Notes: generated by a model not told the origin, from the sequence alone. A stretch of 64,000 nucleotides of DNA from Flavobacteriales bacterium (GCA_020635825.1 JACJZA010000012.1:42682-106681); one strand, 5' to 3'. Shown: positions 26,701 to 35,377, numbered from the stretch's first letter. Numbers and translations: made by a program.

Positions 26701-27099
26701 TATTCTATTTTTAGAATCTTCAAAAAGGTCGAAAACGATATTGCTTAACAAACCATTTGAGGTAGTATAGTTTTTAAAGGTTTTTCCATTATATACTGAA
26801 ACACCTTCATCTGTAGCAAACCAAAAAAATCCTTTCGAGTCCTCAATAATATCTCGAACTATATTTCCAGCTAATCCTTTGCTTTTATTATAGTATGTGT
26901 ATTTTCTTCCATCAAATTTTGCTACACCACCGCCGTCGGTTCCCAACCATAGATAGCCTTTTGAATCTTGAAATACTTTAAAAACGGTGTTTTGAGGTAA
27001 TCCGTTTTTTACAGTGTATAGGTTAAAGTTATTTTTTTGAGCATAAAAAGTACTAGTAATAGTTAATAAAGCTAAAAGCAGAACTTTTTTTAAACTCAT
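23773..27099 (-). CDS. two-component-type propeller, Y_Y_Y and SpoIIE phosphatase sensor protein
   Basis: 1108 residues. Signal peptide (MSLKKVLLLALLTITSTFYA). About 14 propeller repeats of the two-component-regulator type (pattern I.eD..gniWigT.gGl....) span 25-640, then a Y_Y_Y domain (about 690-755; YQYQLVGYTDEWYTT), one membrane helix (about 760-780), a coiled coil (785-830) and a SpoIIE/PP2C phosphatase (about 840-1105: FILYQPKDIVAGDFYWME, AADCTGHGVPGAMVSV, DAIYMFSDGYADQFGG). It should sense a periplasmic signal and dephosphorylate a cytoplasmic target. Two repeat-derived insertions (residues about 945-958 and 978-999) sit inside the phosphatase domain, before the FSDGYAD metal motif. 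It follows the caspase gene by 10 bp. Confidence 0.9.
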   Translation of the reverse strand: MSLKKVLLLALLTITSTFYAQKNNFNLYTVKNGLPQNTVFKVFQDSKGYLWLGTDGGGVAKFDGRKYTYYNKSKGLAGNIVRDIIEDSKGFFWFATDEGVSVYNGKTFKNYTTSNGLLSNIVFDLFEDSKNRIWAGTSGGGVSVFEKKDSITVTSFNSNDGLASDNVFSILEDNFNRIWLGYIGGNPQMVNYEKELTVTEINTSFNYDLSTIFCGIKDSKGNIWYGSIKSGVFKYENISPNSNPTLVNYSILNGLKDNYILNLCERNNTICIGTNDGGIHFLENNTFSYIDVSDGLPNNQILNLFNDRENNLWISCMGEGLLKLNGFNFSHFTKNDGLISNQISSIKKNEYDNLYWISTYDNGIQTFSIKDNKIVAQQKILSNHPFYSSIKTFDFDNNNNVWIGTQNGLVVWNEKILATVNSEEELAGDQINTIYCAKNDWVWIGTSSGLSFYTGDMFGVFTEDEGFIHNEIQTIIEDSEGTIWIGTLGGLASYKDNSMTTYDEAEGLTNLKVHALVEDKNGNILIGTYGGGIFLLDKKNPKNIQPILFDYQLTSNNIYSLSVYGNQLMVGTDKGFDKVTFGENNNILSIQHYSENNGFLSIENNLNAIYSDTENKQVLFGTVNGLSVYSPEKETSDSKQPTILLEEIKLFNQTVDWNIYSPKLNIDGIPTQLELPYNKNFLTFNFSTIFFTNPNNVTYQYQLVGYTDEWYTTKNSEVVFQGLKPNTYTLMVKSVTENGEESVPYEYSFTIAPPFYLTWWFFTICIVVCLIVVYVYTRVRLSKLKKDKIVLENTVKERTKEIVKQKEVIEEKNKEIVDSINYAQRIQSAILPPQKQVEAHLPKSFILYQPKDIVAGDFYWMETINGKTSPIILFAAADCTGHGVPGAMVSVVCNNALNRSVREHKLSIPGEILTKTREIVIQEFEKSDEEVKDGMDIALCSLKFLTDSQQLSADNRQPKAILKYAGANNPLWIVRPIRHSVLDTESISDEKIPHQVRDDDYELIEIKADKQPIGKYAEPKPFTTHTIELNSGDAIYMFSDGYADQFGGEKGKKYKSLNFKRFIISIQENDMNTQKMLIDDEIKKWMHPFDNQHHEQIDDILVTGIKIP
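24102..24168 (-). repeat. in-frame palindromic repeat element (SpoIIE-gene copy)
   Basis: 67 bp, ends CGTCAT/ATGACG, with two perfect hairpins: CCCGCA-cttga-TGCGGG and ATTCCGTG-tcaag-CACGGAAT. Translated in frame as RHSVLDTES...PHQVRDDD. Same ends, same loop sequence (cttga/tcaag) and same frame as the ribD copy. Confidence 0.8.
24227..24266 (-). repeat. in-frame heptamer-repeat insertion in the SpoIIE gene
   Basis: Imperfect 7-nt units (GGTTGAC, GGTTGTC, AGCTGAA, AGCTGTT, GACTGTC) translated in frame as TDSQQLSADNRQPKA, between LKFL and ILKYAGANNPLW of the phosphatase. It also forms an imperfect inverted repeat AGCTTTC / GAAAGCT. Confidence 0.6.
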
Positions 27100-27109
27100 T
27101 GCTCAAAAA

Positions 27110-29152
27110 TTATTTTTTCATGAAAATAAACTGACCACCTTCATCACCAGATTTGCTGATTGGTTTAAAGTCAGGTGATTGATCAGAGTTATTATATACA
27201 GGAATTTTTAACGCACCATAGATTTGACTAGCATCCATCATTTCTGAATTATTTTCTTTTAATGCTTTTAGTAAATAATAGGCAAAAACAGAATGTCCGT
27301 CTTTTCCTCCATCCATTACAGGCTCAATTCCTCCTGAAGTCATGGCTTGTCTAGATTTTAAACTATGAACTTTTTTGAAATACTTAGGTGAGTTTTCAAA
27401 AGGAACTGAAATAGTATTTCCTCTAAAAATATCACCACTAAAACAAGCATCAGCTACTAATAATGTATGCTGCGATTGAATTCCTTTAATAAATGTTTGA
27501 ATATCACTATTAGAAATATAGTTAGAAGTAGACATAGTGGTTGCGCCATAAGGTACCCAATAACCTTTGTTTAATTCTTTTTTAAATTCACCATGACCTG
27601 AATAGTAAATAAACACATTGTCCTCAGGTTTAACATTAGTAACCAACCACTCTAAAGCTGAAATAATATTTTCACGGGTTGCAGTTTCGTTATAAAGTGA
27701 TTTAAATTGGTGAAACTTATACTTAGATTTTAATAATGTTTCGATGGCTTTAGCATCATTTACGGCATTTTTTAGTGGTGTCCAAGAGCCGCTGTATTTA
27801 TCAATACCGATAATGAGTGCATAATAATTTCCAATTTTTAAATCATCTAATGATTTTGAAACATTTAATCCTTTAAGTGGATCTCCACTTCCTCTATAAG
27901 TTACATCGTCAAATTCTTCAGTTACAACATTGCTAAATAAACTATATTCTGATTTACTAGAAAGCGAAGCTAAATCTTCGGGAGACAAGGATGAAGAGTT
28001 ATCTTTAAAGCTAACAATTAAAGCATTTTCTACGTCACTATTTTTGATTGACCCAAATATTGAAAAACCATCTAAGTCAGTTACTAAATCATTCCCTATT
28101 GTTGATTGAGCTTCCACAAGCGTTTTTTCCCATTCAACTTCCAGTTCTTTATTAAGTTTTACAACGTATAAATATTCGTTTTCTTCTTTTAAAGATTTAG
28201 ATGTACCAATAGCTAAATAACCACCTTTGTATGGTTGAATAGAGGTAAGTTTATCTGAGTTTTGTTTTCCAAATGATTTTTTAGTAATAGTCTTTTTTTG
28301 TTTATCGTATAATATTACCAACATATCTTCTGCACCATTCGACTCAAGGGTAGTGTAACCAGCTAAAAGAACTTTATTGTCTGGTGTTTCAGAAATTGCT
28401 AAAATGTTATTTTGTTCCGATTCACTTCCTAATTTTTCATCAAAAATAATTTTACCATAACTATCTAGTTTAACTAAATAGATTTGTTGTAGTTTTTTTT
28501 CATTGGTTGTATAGCCGGCGGCTAAAATTTCTTGTTGAGGAGTAACCATCAAACACATGGCTTCATCAGTAAAGTATTTGGTGCCTAATTGTTGTTGCCA
28601 AAGTTTTACACCTTTGTCGTTCACTTTCATTACAACAAAATTCAAATCGTCATCTCCCATTTCTTTACGTACCCCACTAATTACAAATGTTTTTTTATCA
28701 AAAACTTTTATATCGTATAATTTGATAAATGGAGAAATTTTATAACTCGATTGAGCTAAAAGTTTACCATTTACATCGAATTTTAAGAAAACTCCTTCAG
28801 TATATCCTGACGTAGAATTAATTGAGTGCCCAACAATAGCTATATCTCCACTTATAGATTCAATTAAGGCAGTTCCTTCATCATTATTGATGTCTCCAAA
28901 TGTTTGTTCCCAAATTAATTTACCATCTATACTAAATTTTGCTATCCAAATATCTTTACCCCCTTTACTGTTGTTGTAGGTATAACCTGTAGTGTAAAAA
29001 TAACCATCTGTTGATTTAATGGCTGAAGAAATACTATTATCAGAAGTTAACTTTAACTGGTGTTTTAAAGTACTTGTTAATATTTCTTGAGCATTAACCT
29101 GAAAAAGAAAAAGCTCAAATAAAATTAAAAAGGAAAGTGTTACAGTTTTCAT
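27110..29152 (-). CDS. exported caspase-like (C14) protease with N-terminal propeller
   Basis: 680 residues. Signal peptide (MKTVTLSFLILFELFLFQVNAQ). Residues about 25-400 are SBBP-like propeller blades (TGYTYNNSKGGKDIWIAKF, GHSINSTSG, GYTTNEKKLQ). The caspase/metacaspase domain starts near 440 (YALIIGIDKYSGSW) with the catalytic dyad intact: His in YYSGHGEF (about 519) and Cys in DACFSGD (about 567). Such domains cut after basic residues in metacaspases, but specificity is not readable here. The signal peptide places it in the periplasm or outside. It precedes the SpoIIE-phosphatase gene by 10 bp and follows a lipoprotein gene by 11 bp. Confidence 0.9.
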   Translation of the reverse strand: MKTVTLSFLILFELFLFQVNAQEILTSTLKHQLKLTSDNSISSAIKSTDGYFYTTGYTYNNSKGGKDIWIAKFSIDGKLIWEQTFGDINNDEGTALIESISGDIAIVGHSINSTSGYTEGVFLKFDVNGKLLAQSSYKISPFIKLYDIKVFDKKTFVISGVRKEMGDDDLNFVVMKVNDKGVKLWQQQLGTKYFTDEAMCLMVTPQQEILAAGYTTNEKKLQQIYLVKLDSYGKIIFDEKLGSESEQNNILAISETPDNKVLLAGYTTLESNGAEDMLVILYDKQKKTITKKSFGKQNSDKLTSIQPYKGGYLAIGTSKSLKEENEYLYVVKLNKELEVEWEKTLVEAQSTIGNDLVTDLDGFSIFGSIKNSDVENALIVSFKDNSSSLSPEDLASLSSKSEYSLFSNVVTEEFDDVTYRGSGDPLKGLNVSKSLDDLKIGNYYALIIGIDKYSGSWTPLKNAVNDAKAIETLLKSKYKFHQFKSLYNETATRENIISALEWLVTNVKPEDNVFIYYSGHGEFKKELNKGYWVPYGATTMSTSNYISNSDIQTFIKGIQSQHTLLVADACFSGDIFRGNTISVPFENSPKYFKKVHSLKSRQAMTSGGIEPVMDGGKDGHSVFAYYLLKALKENNSEMMDASQIYGALKIPVYNNSDQSPDFKPISKSGDEGGQFIFMKK

Positions 29153-29163
29153 ATTATTAGGGT

Positions 29164-29958
29164 CTATTTTTTAATATTAAAAATATATCTATCTTGATTT
29201 ACTCCAACATCATCAATTACATATATTAGCTGAAGAGCCATATAGGTTTGATTTACTTTGGTAATTATCACATCTTGTGGTGCAATATTTCTAATGGTAT
29301 CATTTTTAATACTAGAATTATATGCGTTTTTAACGGTAGATTCTGTTGCATTAGCATAATCAAAACCATTTAGCTTAACAAACTTTATTCCAGAAGGTGA
29401 AATCCATGTTTTTCCTAAAGAGTCACTAGGATTTGAAGTGCTAAAATCAAACACATGAGAAGTGGAGTCGCTATTATATTTAGGAGTGTTTGTTAGTAAA
29501 TCATAAGCATTAAATTGATTTGATAAAGCAGAGTACATAGTATTCCCTGATGTTTCGGAAAGAGTTCTGTCATTTATGTCAACATAAACTATTTTGGCTT
29601 TGTTCATGGTGTTTCCTGATACATCAAAAGATGAAAATATTAATTTTATTTCATGTCTTCCATAAGTATTAAAACTATTTGGAACAGTATAGTCATACCA
29701 ATCAATATGTGTTTTGCCGGAAATGGTTTCTTCTTTAACAGTGATAGTAGAATTATTGATAGTTTGAGTTACTCTATATTTAGCTAGTTCATTTCTCGAT
29801 TCAATTTTTACAGTAAAATTGATAACATCACTAGTATCTCTTAATAAATAATCTTCAGTAGGTGTAATCGTTATCCCGCTGTTTTGTTCTTCATCTTTCT
29901 TACAGGAATGGAATAGAACTAAAGATAAAATGGTAAAATAAAAAATTGATTTTTTCAT
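29164..29958 (-). CDS. lipoprotein of unknown function
   Basis: 264 residues from the ATG at 29958 (MKKSIFYFTILSLVLFHSC). The frame is open to 30075, but that extension overlaps a terminator and the neighbouring gene, so 29958 is chosen. Lipobox FHSC gives Cys19, followed by KKDEEQ, typical of surface-exposed Bacteroidota lipoproteins. The mature part is beta-rich (VINFTVKIESRNELAKYRVTQ, HEIKLIFSSFDVSGN), suggesting Ig-like domains. No family recognised. First gene of the probable lipoprotein-caspase-phosphatase transcript. Confidence 0.75.
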   Translation of the reverse strand: MKKSIFYFTILSLVLFHSCKKDEEQNSGITITPTEDYLLRDTSDVINFTVKIESRNELAKYRVTQTINNSTITVKEETISGKTHIDWYDYTVPNSFNTYGRHEIKLIFSSFDVSGNTMNKAKIVYVDINDRTLSETSGNTMYSALSNQFNAYDLLTNTPKYNSDSTSHVFDFSTSNPSDSLGKTWISPSGIKFVKLNGFDYANATESTVKNAYNSSIKNDTIRNIAPQDVIITKVNQTYMALQLIYVIDDVGVNQDRYIFNIKK

Positions 29959-29991
29959 TGGATATTTCTGTTGAATTGTAACCAAAGTTAC

Positions 29992-30024
29992 AAAAAAATG
30001 CCTCTTTAGTAAGAGGCATTTTTT
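29992..30024. terminator. bidirectional terminator between two lipoprotein genes
   Basis: Perfect 10-bp stem AATGCCTCTT-tagt-AAGAGGCATT with A-run left and T-run right. It ends the upstream minus-strand unit (31363-30041). Confidence 0.9.
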
Positions 30025-30040
30025 AGAGTGAAATTTAAAT

Positions 30041-30490
30041 TTATTTTCTGATTTTGTATGCCTTAACTTTAGCACTTACTTTTACTTTTCTTCCAAGAAA
30101 CATTTGCTGAACTTGAGCAGTACTCATAGTTGGCATTAAAAAATCTGCATCTGGAAATTCTTTATAAGCTTTATATAATGCTTTTGTTAATTGTCTTGAA
30201 CCAGCAACTTGTATATGTTTTCTGCCTCTTAAAAAAACATAGTTATCGTTGTTAGATACAGGTTTTCCATTGATTGTATTAACATAGGTTATAAGACCTA
30301 AATATCTATGGTATTCTGCTTCTATCTCGGTTACACCTACAAATTCATAATCGTCTAAAGTAAGATTTAATCTAACGATATCAGGCATTGTAGTACCTGT
30401 TTTTATATTTCTTGCAGTATAAACAGCACATGACGAAAATAATAACGAAATGACTGCTACTGCAAATATTGCTTTTATTGAACGTGTCAT
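30041..30490 (-). CDS. small lipoprotein of unknown function
   Basis: 149 residues with lipobox FSSC (MTRSIKAIFAVAVISLLFSSC). The mature part (NLTLDDYEFVGVTEIEAEYHRYLGLI ... ALYKAYKEFPDADFLMPTMSTAQVQQMFLGRKVKVSAKVKAYKI) is basic at the C-terminus and has a mixed alpha/beta pattern similar to small outer-membrane-associated lipoproteins of Bacteroidota. It lies 9 bp after the barrel gene, so the two are probably a unit. Confidence 0.75.
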   Translation of the reverse strand: MTRSIKAIFAVAVISLLFSSCAVYTARNIKTGTTMPDIVRLNLTLDDYEFVGVTEIEAEYHRYLGLITYVNTINGKPVSNNDNYVFLRGRKHIQVAGSRQLTKALYKAYKEFPDADFLMPTMSTAQVQQMFLGRKVKVSAKVKAYKIRK

Positions 30491-30499
30491 TTTTAATTA

Positions 30500-31363
30500 T
30501 TATTTAAAGTAGTAAGAAATTGTGAATCTTAATAATCCTTTTGTATCAAATTCTTTAGTTTTTAAAGAAGAAAATTGAATACCATCAGCAGTTGTTTGAG
30601 CAACTGTATCATCAAAATCGTCTATATTATTTGTGCTGTATTCACCAGAATAAGAAACTCCACCAGTAGAACCTTCAACTTCATAGTTGTATTGGTTTCT
30701 AGTTAATCCTAATCCTCTAACACCAAATTCAGTACCAATTGATAAAGGAAGGTCAGCAATAAAAGCATTAAATCCGAAGTATAATTCATAACCATATACT
30801 AATCCAAATCTACTTCCAGATACTCTTTCATAATCTGTAGAACCATCAATACCTCTATTAGTAATTTCTTTACCTGTTGAATAACCAAAAGGTAAACTAG
30901 CTCCAACATAACCATCTAACATATTAGATGATTTAAAGTGTTTTTCAATTCCAACATGGAATAACCCATAAGCATCAGACTCAGTATGATCATAAAAAGC
31001 ACCAACTCCTTGACCAGCCAATGAAAAAGGTTTGCTTGATACAGTATCAATCTCCCCTTCTAATACTCTTTTCTTTTTCCACATAGTAAAACCAGCTCTA
31101 TAAACTAAATCATCTTTTTTGTAATATCTAATGTTAATTAATGGAATAGCTGTTTTTACATCAACATCTTCCTCATCACTAAATAATTCACTAATTTGCT
31201 CCATATCTGCCCCTAAATAAAAAGCAAAATTTCCAGCAACAGGTCTTGTTCCAGTTGTAAAAACGCTAGGATTATTAATACGATCAGATAATTGTGCTTT
31301 TACATCTGATGTAAAAGTTAAAGCTAAAATGATTAGCCCTAAATAAACACTTAATTTTTTCAT
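30500..31363 (-). CDS. outer-membrane beta-barrel protein
   Basis: 287 residues. Signal peptide MKKLSVYLGLIILALTFTSD with a cut near VKAQ. Alternating strand patterns (IPLINIRYYKKDDLVYRAGFTMWKKKRV, GYVGASLPFGYSTG, GLVYGYELYFGFNAF, IGTEFGVRGLG) and the C-terminal strand KGLLRFTISYYFK with terminal aromatics show a barrel of about ten to twelve strands. Function unknown. It pairs with the lipoprotein gene 9 bp downstream. Confidence 0.78.
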   Translation of the reverse strand: MKKLSVYLGLIILALTFTSDVKAQLSDRINNPSVFTTGTRPVAGNFAFYLGADMEQISELFSDEEDVDVKTAIPLINIRYYKKDDLVYRAGFTMWKKKRVLEGEIDTVSSKPFSLAGQGVGAFYDHTESDAYGLFHVGIEKHFKSSNMLDGYVGASLPFGYSTGKEITNRGIDGSTDYERVSGSRFGLVYGYELYFGFNAFIADLPLSIGTEFGVRGLGLTRNQYNYEVEGSTGGVSYSGEYSTNNIDDFDDTVAQTTADGIQFSSLKTKEFDTKGLLRFTISYYFK

Positions 31364-31440
31364 TTTTAATTTTTGTTTTTAAATTTTATCGCTGCGAATA
31401 TAGGGTGATTTTACAGTTCTTCCAAAAAAAAAAGTGGCAT

Positions 31441-31472
31441 ATAAAAAAAAATAGGGCATTTGCCCTATTAAT
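31441..31472 (-). terminator. terminator after hppA-yceI
   Basis: Stem AATAGGGCA-tt-TGCCCTATT; on the minus strand it is followed by a U-run (A-run at 31443-31451). Confidence 0.85.
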
Positions 31473-31494
31473 TTAGTTATGTCATTTTTGGATT

Positions 31495-34233
31495 TTAGAA
31501 ATTCCATTTTCCACTTATCTCAATCTCATCATAAATAAATGTTCCAGCAATTTTACTCATAATAGATTTAGACCCATATTCAATCCCATATTCTGTTCTA
31601 TCAAATGCAAATGCAGCAGAAATAGTATATTTTCCATTTTCTTCAATTACTTCAACAGGGAATTCAATCTCTTTAGTAATTCCTTTAATTGTTAAATTAC
31701 CTTTAACATTATAATAAGTTGGATAATCTGGTTCAACGGTTGATTCAGTTATAATGAATTTTGCTTCATTAAACTTTTCTACATCAAAGAAATCTTCATT
31801 CTTAATGTGGTTTACAAGTTTTGTATTGTATTCTTCATTTTCAATATCAAGACATTTTATAGTATTCATATCAGCAGTAAATTCACCTACTAATTTTCCA
31901 TCTTTTATTTCAAATGAGTAGTTAGAGATATCAATAGTACCATTATGTTGACCTCCAACTTTTCTTCCAGTCCATTCAATTACATTGCCAACTTCAACTG
32001 GTTCTGCAATTACTTCTGTTGAAGGAGCAACTTCTTCAATTTTTGCTTCTTCTTGAGATTCATGATTTGATTCAGAAGTATGCCCTCCTAAAATTGGAGC
32101 AATAACTAATCCTACTAAACAAGTTAATTTAATTAAAATATTCATTGATGGACCAGAAGTATCTTTAAAAGGATCACCTACAGTATCCCCAGTTACAGCT
32201 GCTTTGTGAGCATCAGATCCTTTGAAAGTCATTTCGCCATTAATTTCAACACCAGCTTCGAAAGATTTTTTAGCATTATCCCATGCTCCACCAGCATTGT
32301 TTTGGAAAATTGCCCACATTACACCAGAAACACAAACACCAGCCATGTATCCACCTAGAGGTTCAGCACCAAATACTAAACCTATAATAATAGGAGTAAT
32401 GATAGTAATTGCACCTGGCAACATCATCTCTCTTAAAGCAGCTTTTGTAGAAATCTCTACACATTTACCGTATTCCGGTTTTCCTGTTCCTTCCATAATA
32501 CCAGGAATTTCTTTAAACTGTCTTCTAACTTCCATTACCATATCCATAGCAGCTTTTCCAACAGATTTCATTGCTAATGCAGAGAAAACTACAGGAATCA
32601 TACCTCCAACAAATAATGCAGCTAACACATCAGCCTTAAAAATGTTGATACCATCAATACCAGTAAATGTAACATAAGCAGCAAATAAGGCTAAAGCAGT
32701 TAAAGCAGCTGAAGCAATAGCAAAACCTTTACCAACAGCAGCAGTTGTATTACCAACAGAATCCAATACATCGGTTCTTTCTCTTACTTCTTTTGGTAGT
32801 TCACTCATTTCAGCAACACCTCCAGCGTTATCAGCAATCGGTCCAAAAGCATCAATCGCTAATTGCATTGCAGTAGTAGCCATCATTGCTGAAGCAGCTA
32901 ATGCCACACCATAGAAACCAGCTAAAGCATATGAGCCATAAATAGCAGCAGCAAATAATAATACTGATAAGAATGTTGATTTCATCCCAACAGCTAAACC
33001 AGCAATAATATTAGTTGCAGCACCAGTCGATGAATTTTGAACGATATCTAAAACAGGTTTTTTACCTAAACTAGTAAAGTGGGCAGTTACCATTGATATT
33101 AATGCACCTACAGCTAAACCAATAATGGTAGAATAGAATACATTAATAGAAGCAACTTCTTTTGCGCCTTCACCAAAGAAATTCATAGTAATTATTTTAG
33201 GAAGCATATGGTCGATAAGGAAGTAACTTGCAACTAATGTTATAATAATTGCAGTCCAGTTACCTAAATCTAATGCTTTTTGAACTTGAGCTTCTTTAGC
33301 ATTGTTATCTTTAATTTTTACAAAGAATGTTCCTAAAATGGAAGCAATAATACCTACACCAGCAATCATAATAGGTAATAAAATTGGTCCTAAACCACCA
33401 AACGCATCAGTAAATTGTGAACCTGTGGCATCTGTCATGTCTTTAATGATATAGTTTCCTAATACCATAGATGCTAATACTGTTGCAACATAAGAACCAA
33501 ATAAATCAGCCCCCATACCGGCAACATCACCAACATTATCACCAACATTATCAGCAATTGTAGCAGGATTACGAGGGTCATCTTCAGGAATTCCAGCTTC
33601 AACTTTACCAACTAAGTCAGCTCCAACATCAGCAGCTTTTGTATAAATACCACCACCAACACGAGCAAATAAAGCAATTGATTCAGCTCCTAATGAGAAA
33701 CCTGCAAGCGCTTCTAATACCATAGTCATTTCATTATAAAAGTTCCCACCTTCAGTTAGGAACATTTTCATGAAAATCATAAAAAATAAACTTAATCCTA
33801 ACACTGCTAATCCAGCAACACCTAAGCCCATTACAGTACCTCCACCAAAAGAAACTTTTAAAGCATTTGGTAAACTAGTACGTGCAGCTTCTGTAGTACG
33901 AGCATTTGAATCGGTAGCGATTCTCATACCAATGTTCCCAGCTAGTGCAGAAAAAATTGCACCTATTATAAATGCAGGTACAATTAACCAACTTGTTGTT
34001 TCTACAACTGTAGAAATTCCAAATAAAGCTGCCGAAGCAATTACAACAAATATTGCTAACAACTTGTATTCAGCACTAAGGAAAGCCATTGCACCTTCTT
34101 TAATGTTTTTTGAAATTTCTTGCATTTTATCATTACCAGAGTTTTGCTTTTTAACCCAAGCCATTTTAATGAACATGAAAAGCAAACCAACAACAGCCAA
34201 AATAATTGGCACAATTACTAAATTAGATTCCAT
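31495..34233 (-). CDS. hppA: membrane-bound pyrophosphatase fused to a C-terminal YceI domain
   Basis: 912 residues against about 650-780 for most bacterial HppA. Residues 1-715 are a complete 16-helix H+/Na+-translocating pyrophosphatase with DVGADLVGKVE (about 200-210), DNVGDNVGD (about 225-233) and the GNTTAAVGKG segment; Ala after GNTTA is the form linked to K+-dependent enzymes (family knowledge). It hydrolyses PPi and pumps cations out. After the last helix (LIKLTCLVGLVIAPILGG) comes an acidic linker, then a YceI lipocalin-like domain (about 748-912: GNVIEWTGRKVGGQHNGTIDI ... GNLTIKGITKEIEFPVEV ... FAFDRTEYGI). YceI proteins are periplasmic isoprenoid binders, which fits the outside location of the HppA C-terminus. 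The frame is continuous with no sign of a sequencing join. Confidence 0.93.
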   Translation of the reverse strand: MESNLVIVPIILAVVGLLFMFIKMAWVKKQNSGNDKMQEISKNIKEGAMAFLSAEYKLLAIFVVIASAALFGISTVVETTSWLIVPAFIIGAIFSALAGNIGMRIATDSNARTTEAARTSLPNALKVSFGGGTVMGLGVAGLAVLGLSLFFMIFMKMFLTEGGNFYNEMTMVLEALAGFSLGAESIALFARVGGGIYTKAADVGADLVGKVEAGIPEDDPRNPATIADNVGDNVGDVAGMGADLFGSYVATVLASMVLGNYIIKDMTDATGSQFTDAFGGLGPILLPIMIAGVGIIASILGTFFVKIKDNNAKEAQVQKALDLGNWTAIIITLVASYFLIDHMLPKIITMNFFGEGAKEVASINVFYSTIIGLAVGALISMVTAHFTSLGKKPVLDIVQNSSTGAATNIIAGLAVGMKSTFLSVLLFAAAIYGSYALAGFYGVALAASAMMATTAMQLAIDAFGPIADNAGGVAEMSELPKEVRERTDVLDSVGNTTAAVGKGFAIASAALTALALFAAYVTFTGIDGINIFKADVLAALFVGGMIPVVFSALAMKSVGKAAMDMVMEVRRQFKEIPGIMEGTGKPEYGKCVEISTKAALREMMLPGAITIITPIIIGLVFGAEPLGGYMAGVCVSGVMWAIFQNNAGGAWDNAKKSFEAGVEINGEMTFKGSDAHKAAVTGDTVGDPFKDTSGPSMNILIKLTCLVGLVIAPILGGHTSESNHESQEEAKIEEVAPSTEVIAEPVEVGNVIEWTGRKVGGQHNGTIDISNYSFEIKDGKLVGEFTADMNTIKCLDIENEEYNTKLVNHIKNEDFFDVEKFNEAKFIITESTVEPDYPTYYNVKGNLTIKGITKEIEFPVEVIEENGKYTISAAFAFDRTEYGIEYGSKSIMSKIAGTFIYDEIEISGKWNF

Positions 34234-34282
34234 AAATAATTTATTATGTATTAAATATTATTGTTTTAATTTTTTAGGACGG

Positions 34283-34314
34283 CAAAAGTAGATTTTTATC
34301 TATTAATGTGCAAA
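34283..34314 (-). promoter_or_regulatory. promoter of hppA-yceI
   Basis: Minus strand TTTG (34311-34314), 20 bp, then TACTTTTG (34283-34290): an exact match to the Bacteroidota sigma-70 promoter form. Leader of about 45 nt. Confidence 0.7.
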
Positions 34315-34378
34315 TAGTTATTAATTAATCGATAAGATATTTGAATTAGGCTAATAATAACAAGATGTATAGAGCTCT

Positions 34379-35356
34379 TTATCTATACATTACTTGTTTA
34401 ACAGCTTTAATAATTTTATCTACGTTGGGAAGATAAGCTTCGATTAATGGAACAGAGAAACTCATCGGTACGTCAGCACCAGTTACTCTAACCACAGGAG
34501 CATCTAAATAATCGAAAGCATCTTTTTGTACTTTAAAAGTAACTTCAGAAGCTATACAACCTAATGGCCATGATTCTTCTACAAAAACCATTCTGTTGGT
34601 TTTCTTGACAGAATTAATGATTGTATCATAATCAATAGGGCGAACAGTCCTTAAATCAATAACTTCAGCATTGATTCCTTCTTTGGCTAATTCTTCTGCA
34701 GCAGTTTTTACCAATTTCATCATTTTACCAAAACCAGCAATAGTTACATCAGTACCTTCTTTTACCACATCAGCAACTCCAATTGGGATTATATATTCTC
34801 CTTCAGGAACAGGTCCTTTATCTCCATACATCTGTTCTGATTCCATAAAAATAACAGGGTCATTATCACGAATAGCAGCTTTTAATAAACCTTTTGCATC
34901 GTATGGGTTAGATGGCTCAATTACTTTTAAACCAGGACAGTTAGCATACCAATTAGCAAAATCTTGAGAGTGAGTAGCACCTAATTGTCCGGCAGAACCT
35001 GTACCACCTCTAAATACAACAGGGATGTTAATTTGACCACCTGACATATTATACATTTTAGCAGCATTATTGATAATTTGATCAATGGCAACTAAAGAGA
35101 AATTCCATGTCATAAATTCAACAATAGGACGGAGCCCATTCATTGATGCTCCAATAGCTATTCCGGTAAAACCATTTTCAGCAATAGGGGTGTCAATAAT
35201 CCTTTTTGGACCAAACTCATCCAACATCCCCTTACTTACTTTATAAGCACCATTGTATTCAGCAACTTCTTCACCTAATAAAATAATGTTTTCATCTTTG
35301 CGCATTTCTTCGCACATAGCTTCATTAAGGGCTTCTCTAAATTGAATTTCTCTCAT
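34379..35356 (-). CDS. pdhB: pyruvate dehydrogenase E1 component, beta subunit
   Basis: 325 residues. Transketolase-like E1-beta: REIQFREALNEAMCEEM at the start, LLGEEVAEYNGAYKVSKGM (the Glu that activates thiamine diphosphate), TPIAENGFTGIAIGAS, FRGGTGSAGQLGATHSQ and the C-terminal VRVTGADVPMSFS. It pairs with an alpha subunit to decarboxylate pyruvate and pass acetyl to E2. The alpha and E2 genes are not in the window, so in this genome the subunit genes are split. Length and motifs favour PdhB over branched-chain E1-beta, though the latter cannot be fully excluded. Confidence 0.9.
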   Translation of the reverse strand: MREIQFREALNEAMCEEMRKDENIILLGEEVAEYNGAYKVSKGMLDEFGPKRIIDTPIAENGFTGIAIGASMNGLRPIVEFMTWNFSLVAIDQIINNAAKMYNMSGGQINIPVVFRGGTGSAGQLGATHSQDFANWYANCPGLKVIEPSNPYDAKGLLKAAIRDNDPVIFMESEQMYGDKGPVPEGEYIIPIGVADVVKEGTDVTIAGFGKMMKLVKTAAEELAKEGINAEVIDLRTVRPIDYDTIINSVKKTNRMVFVEESWPLGCIASEVTFKVQKDAFDYLDAPVVRVTGADVPMSFSVPLIEAYLPNVDKIIKAVKQVMYR

Positions 35357-35377
35357 ACCTAATTATTTTAAGCTTGA

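Noticed and set aside
32222..32677. Long open frame opposite hppA (and another at 33770-34291)
   Set aside because: Antisense to a strongly conserved gene; composition (Pro/Ile/Thr-rich, no domain) is that of a codon-bias shadow, and no promoter or signal sequence fits.
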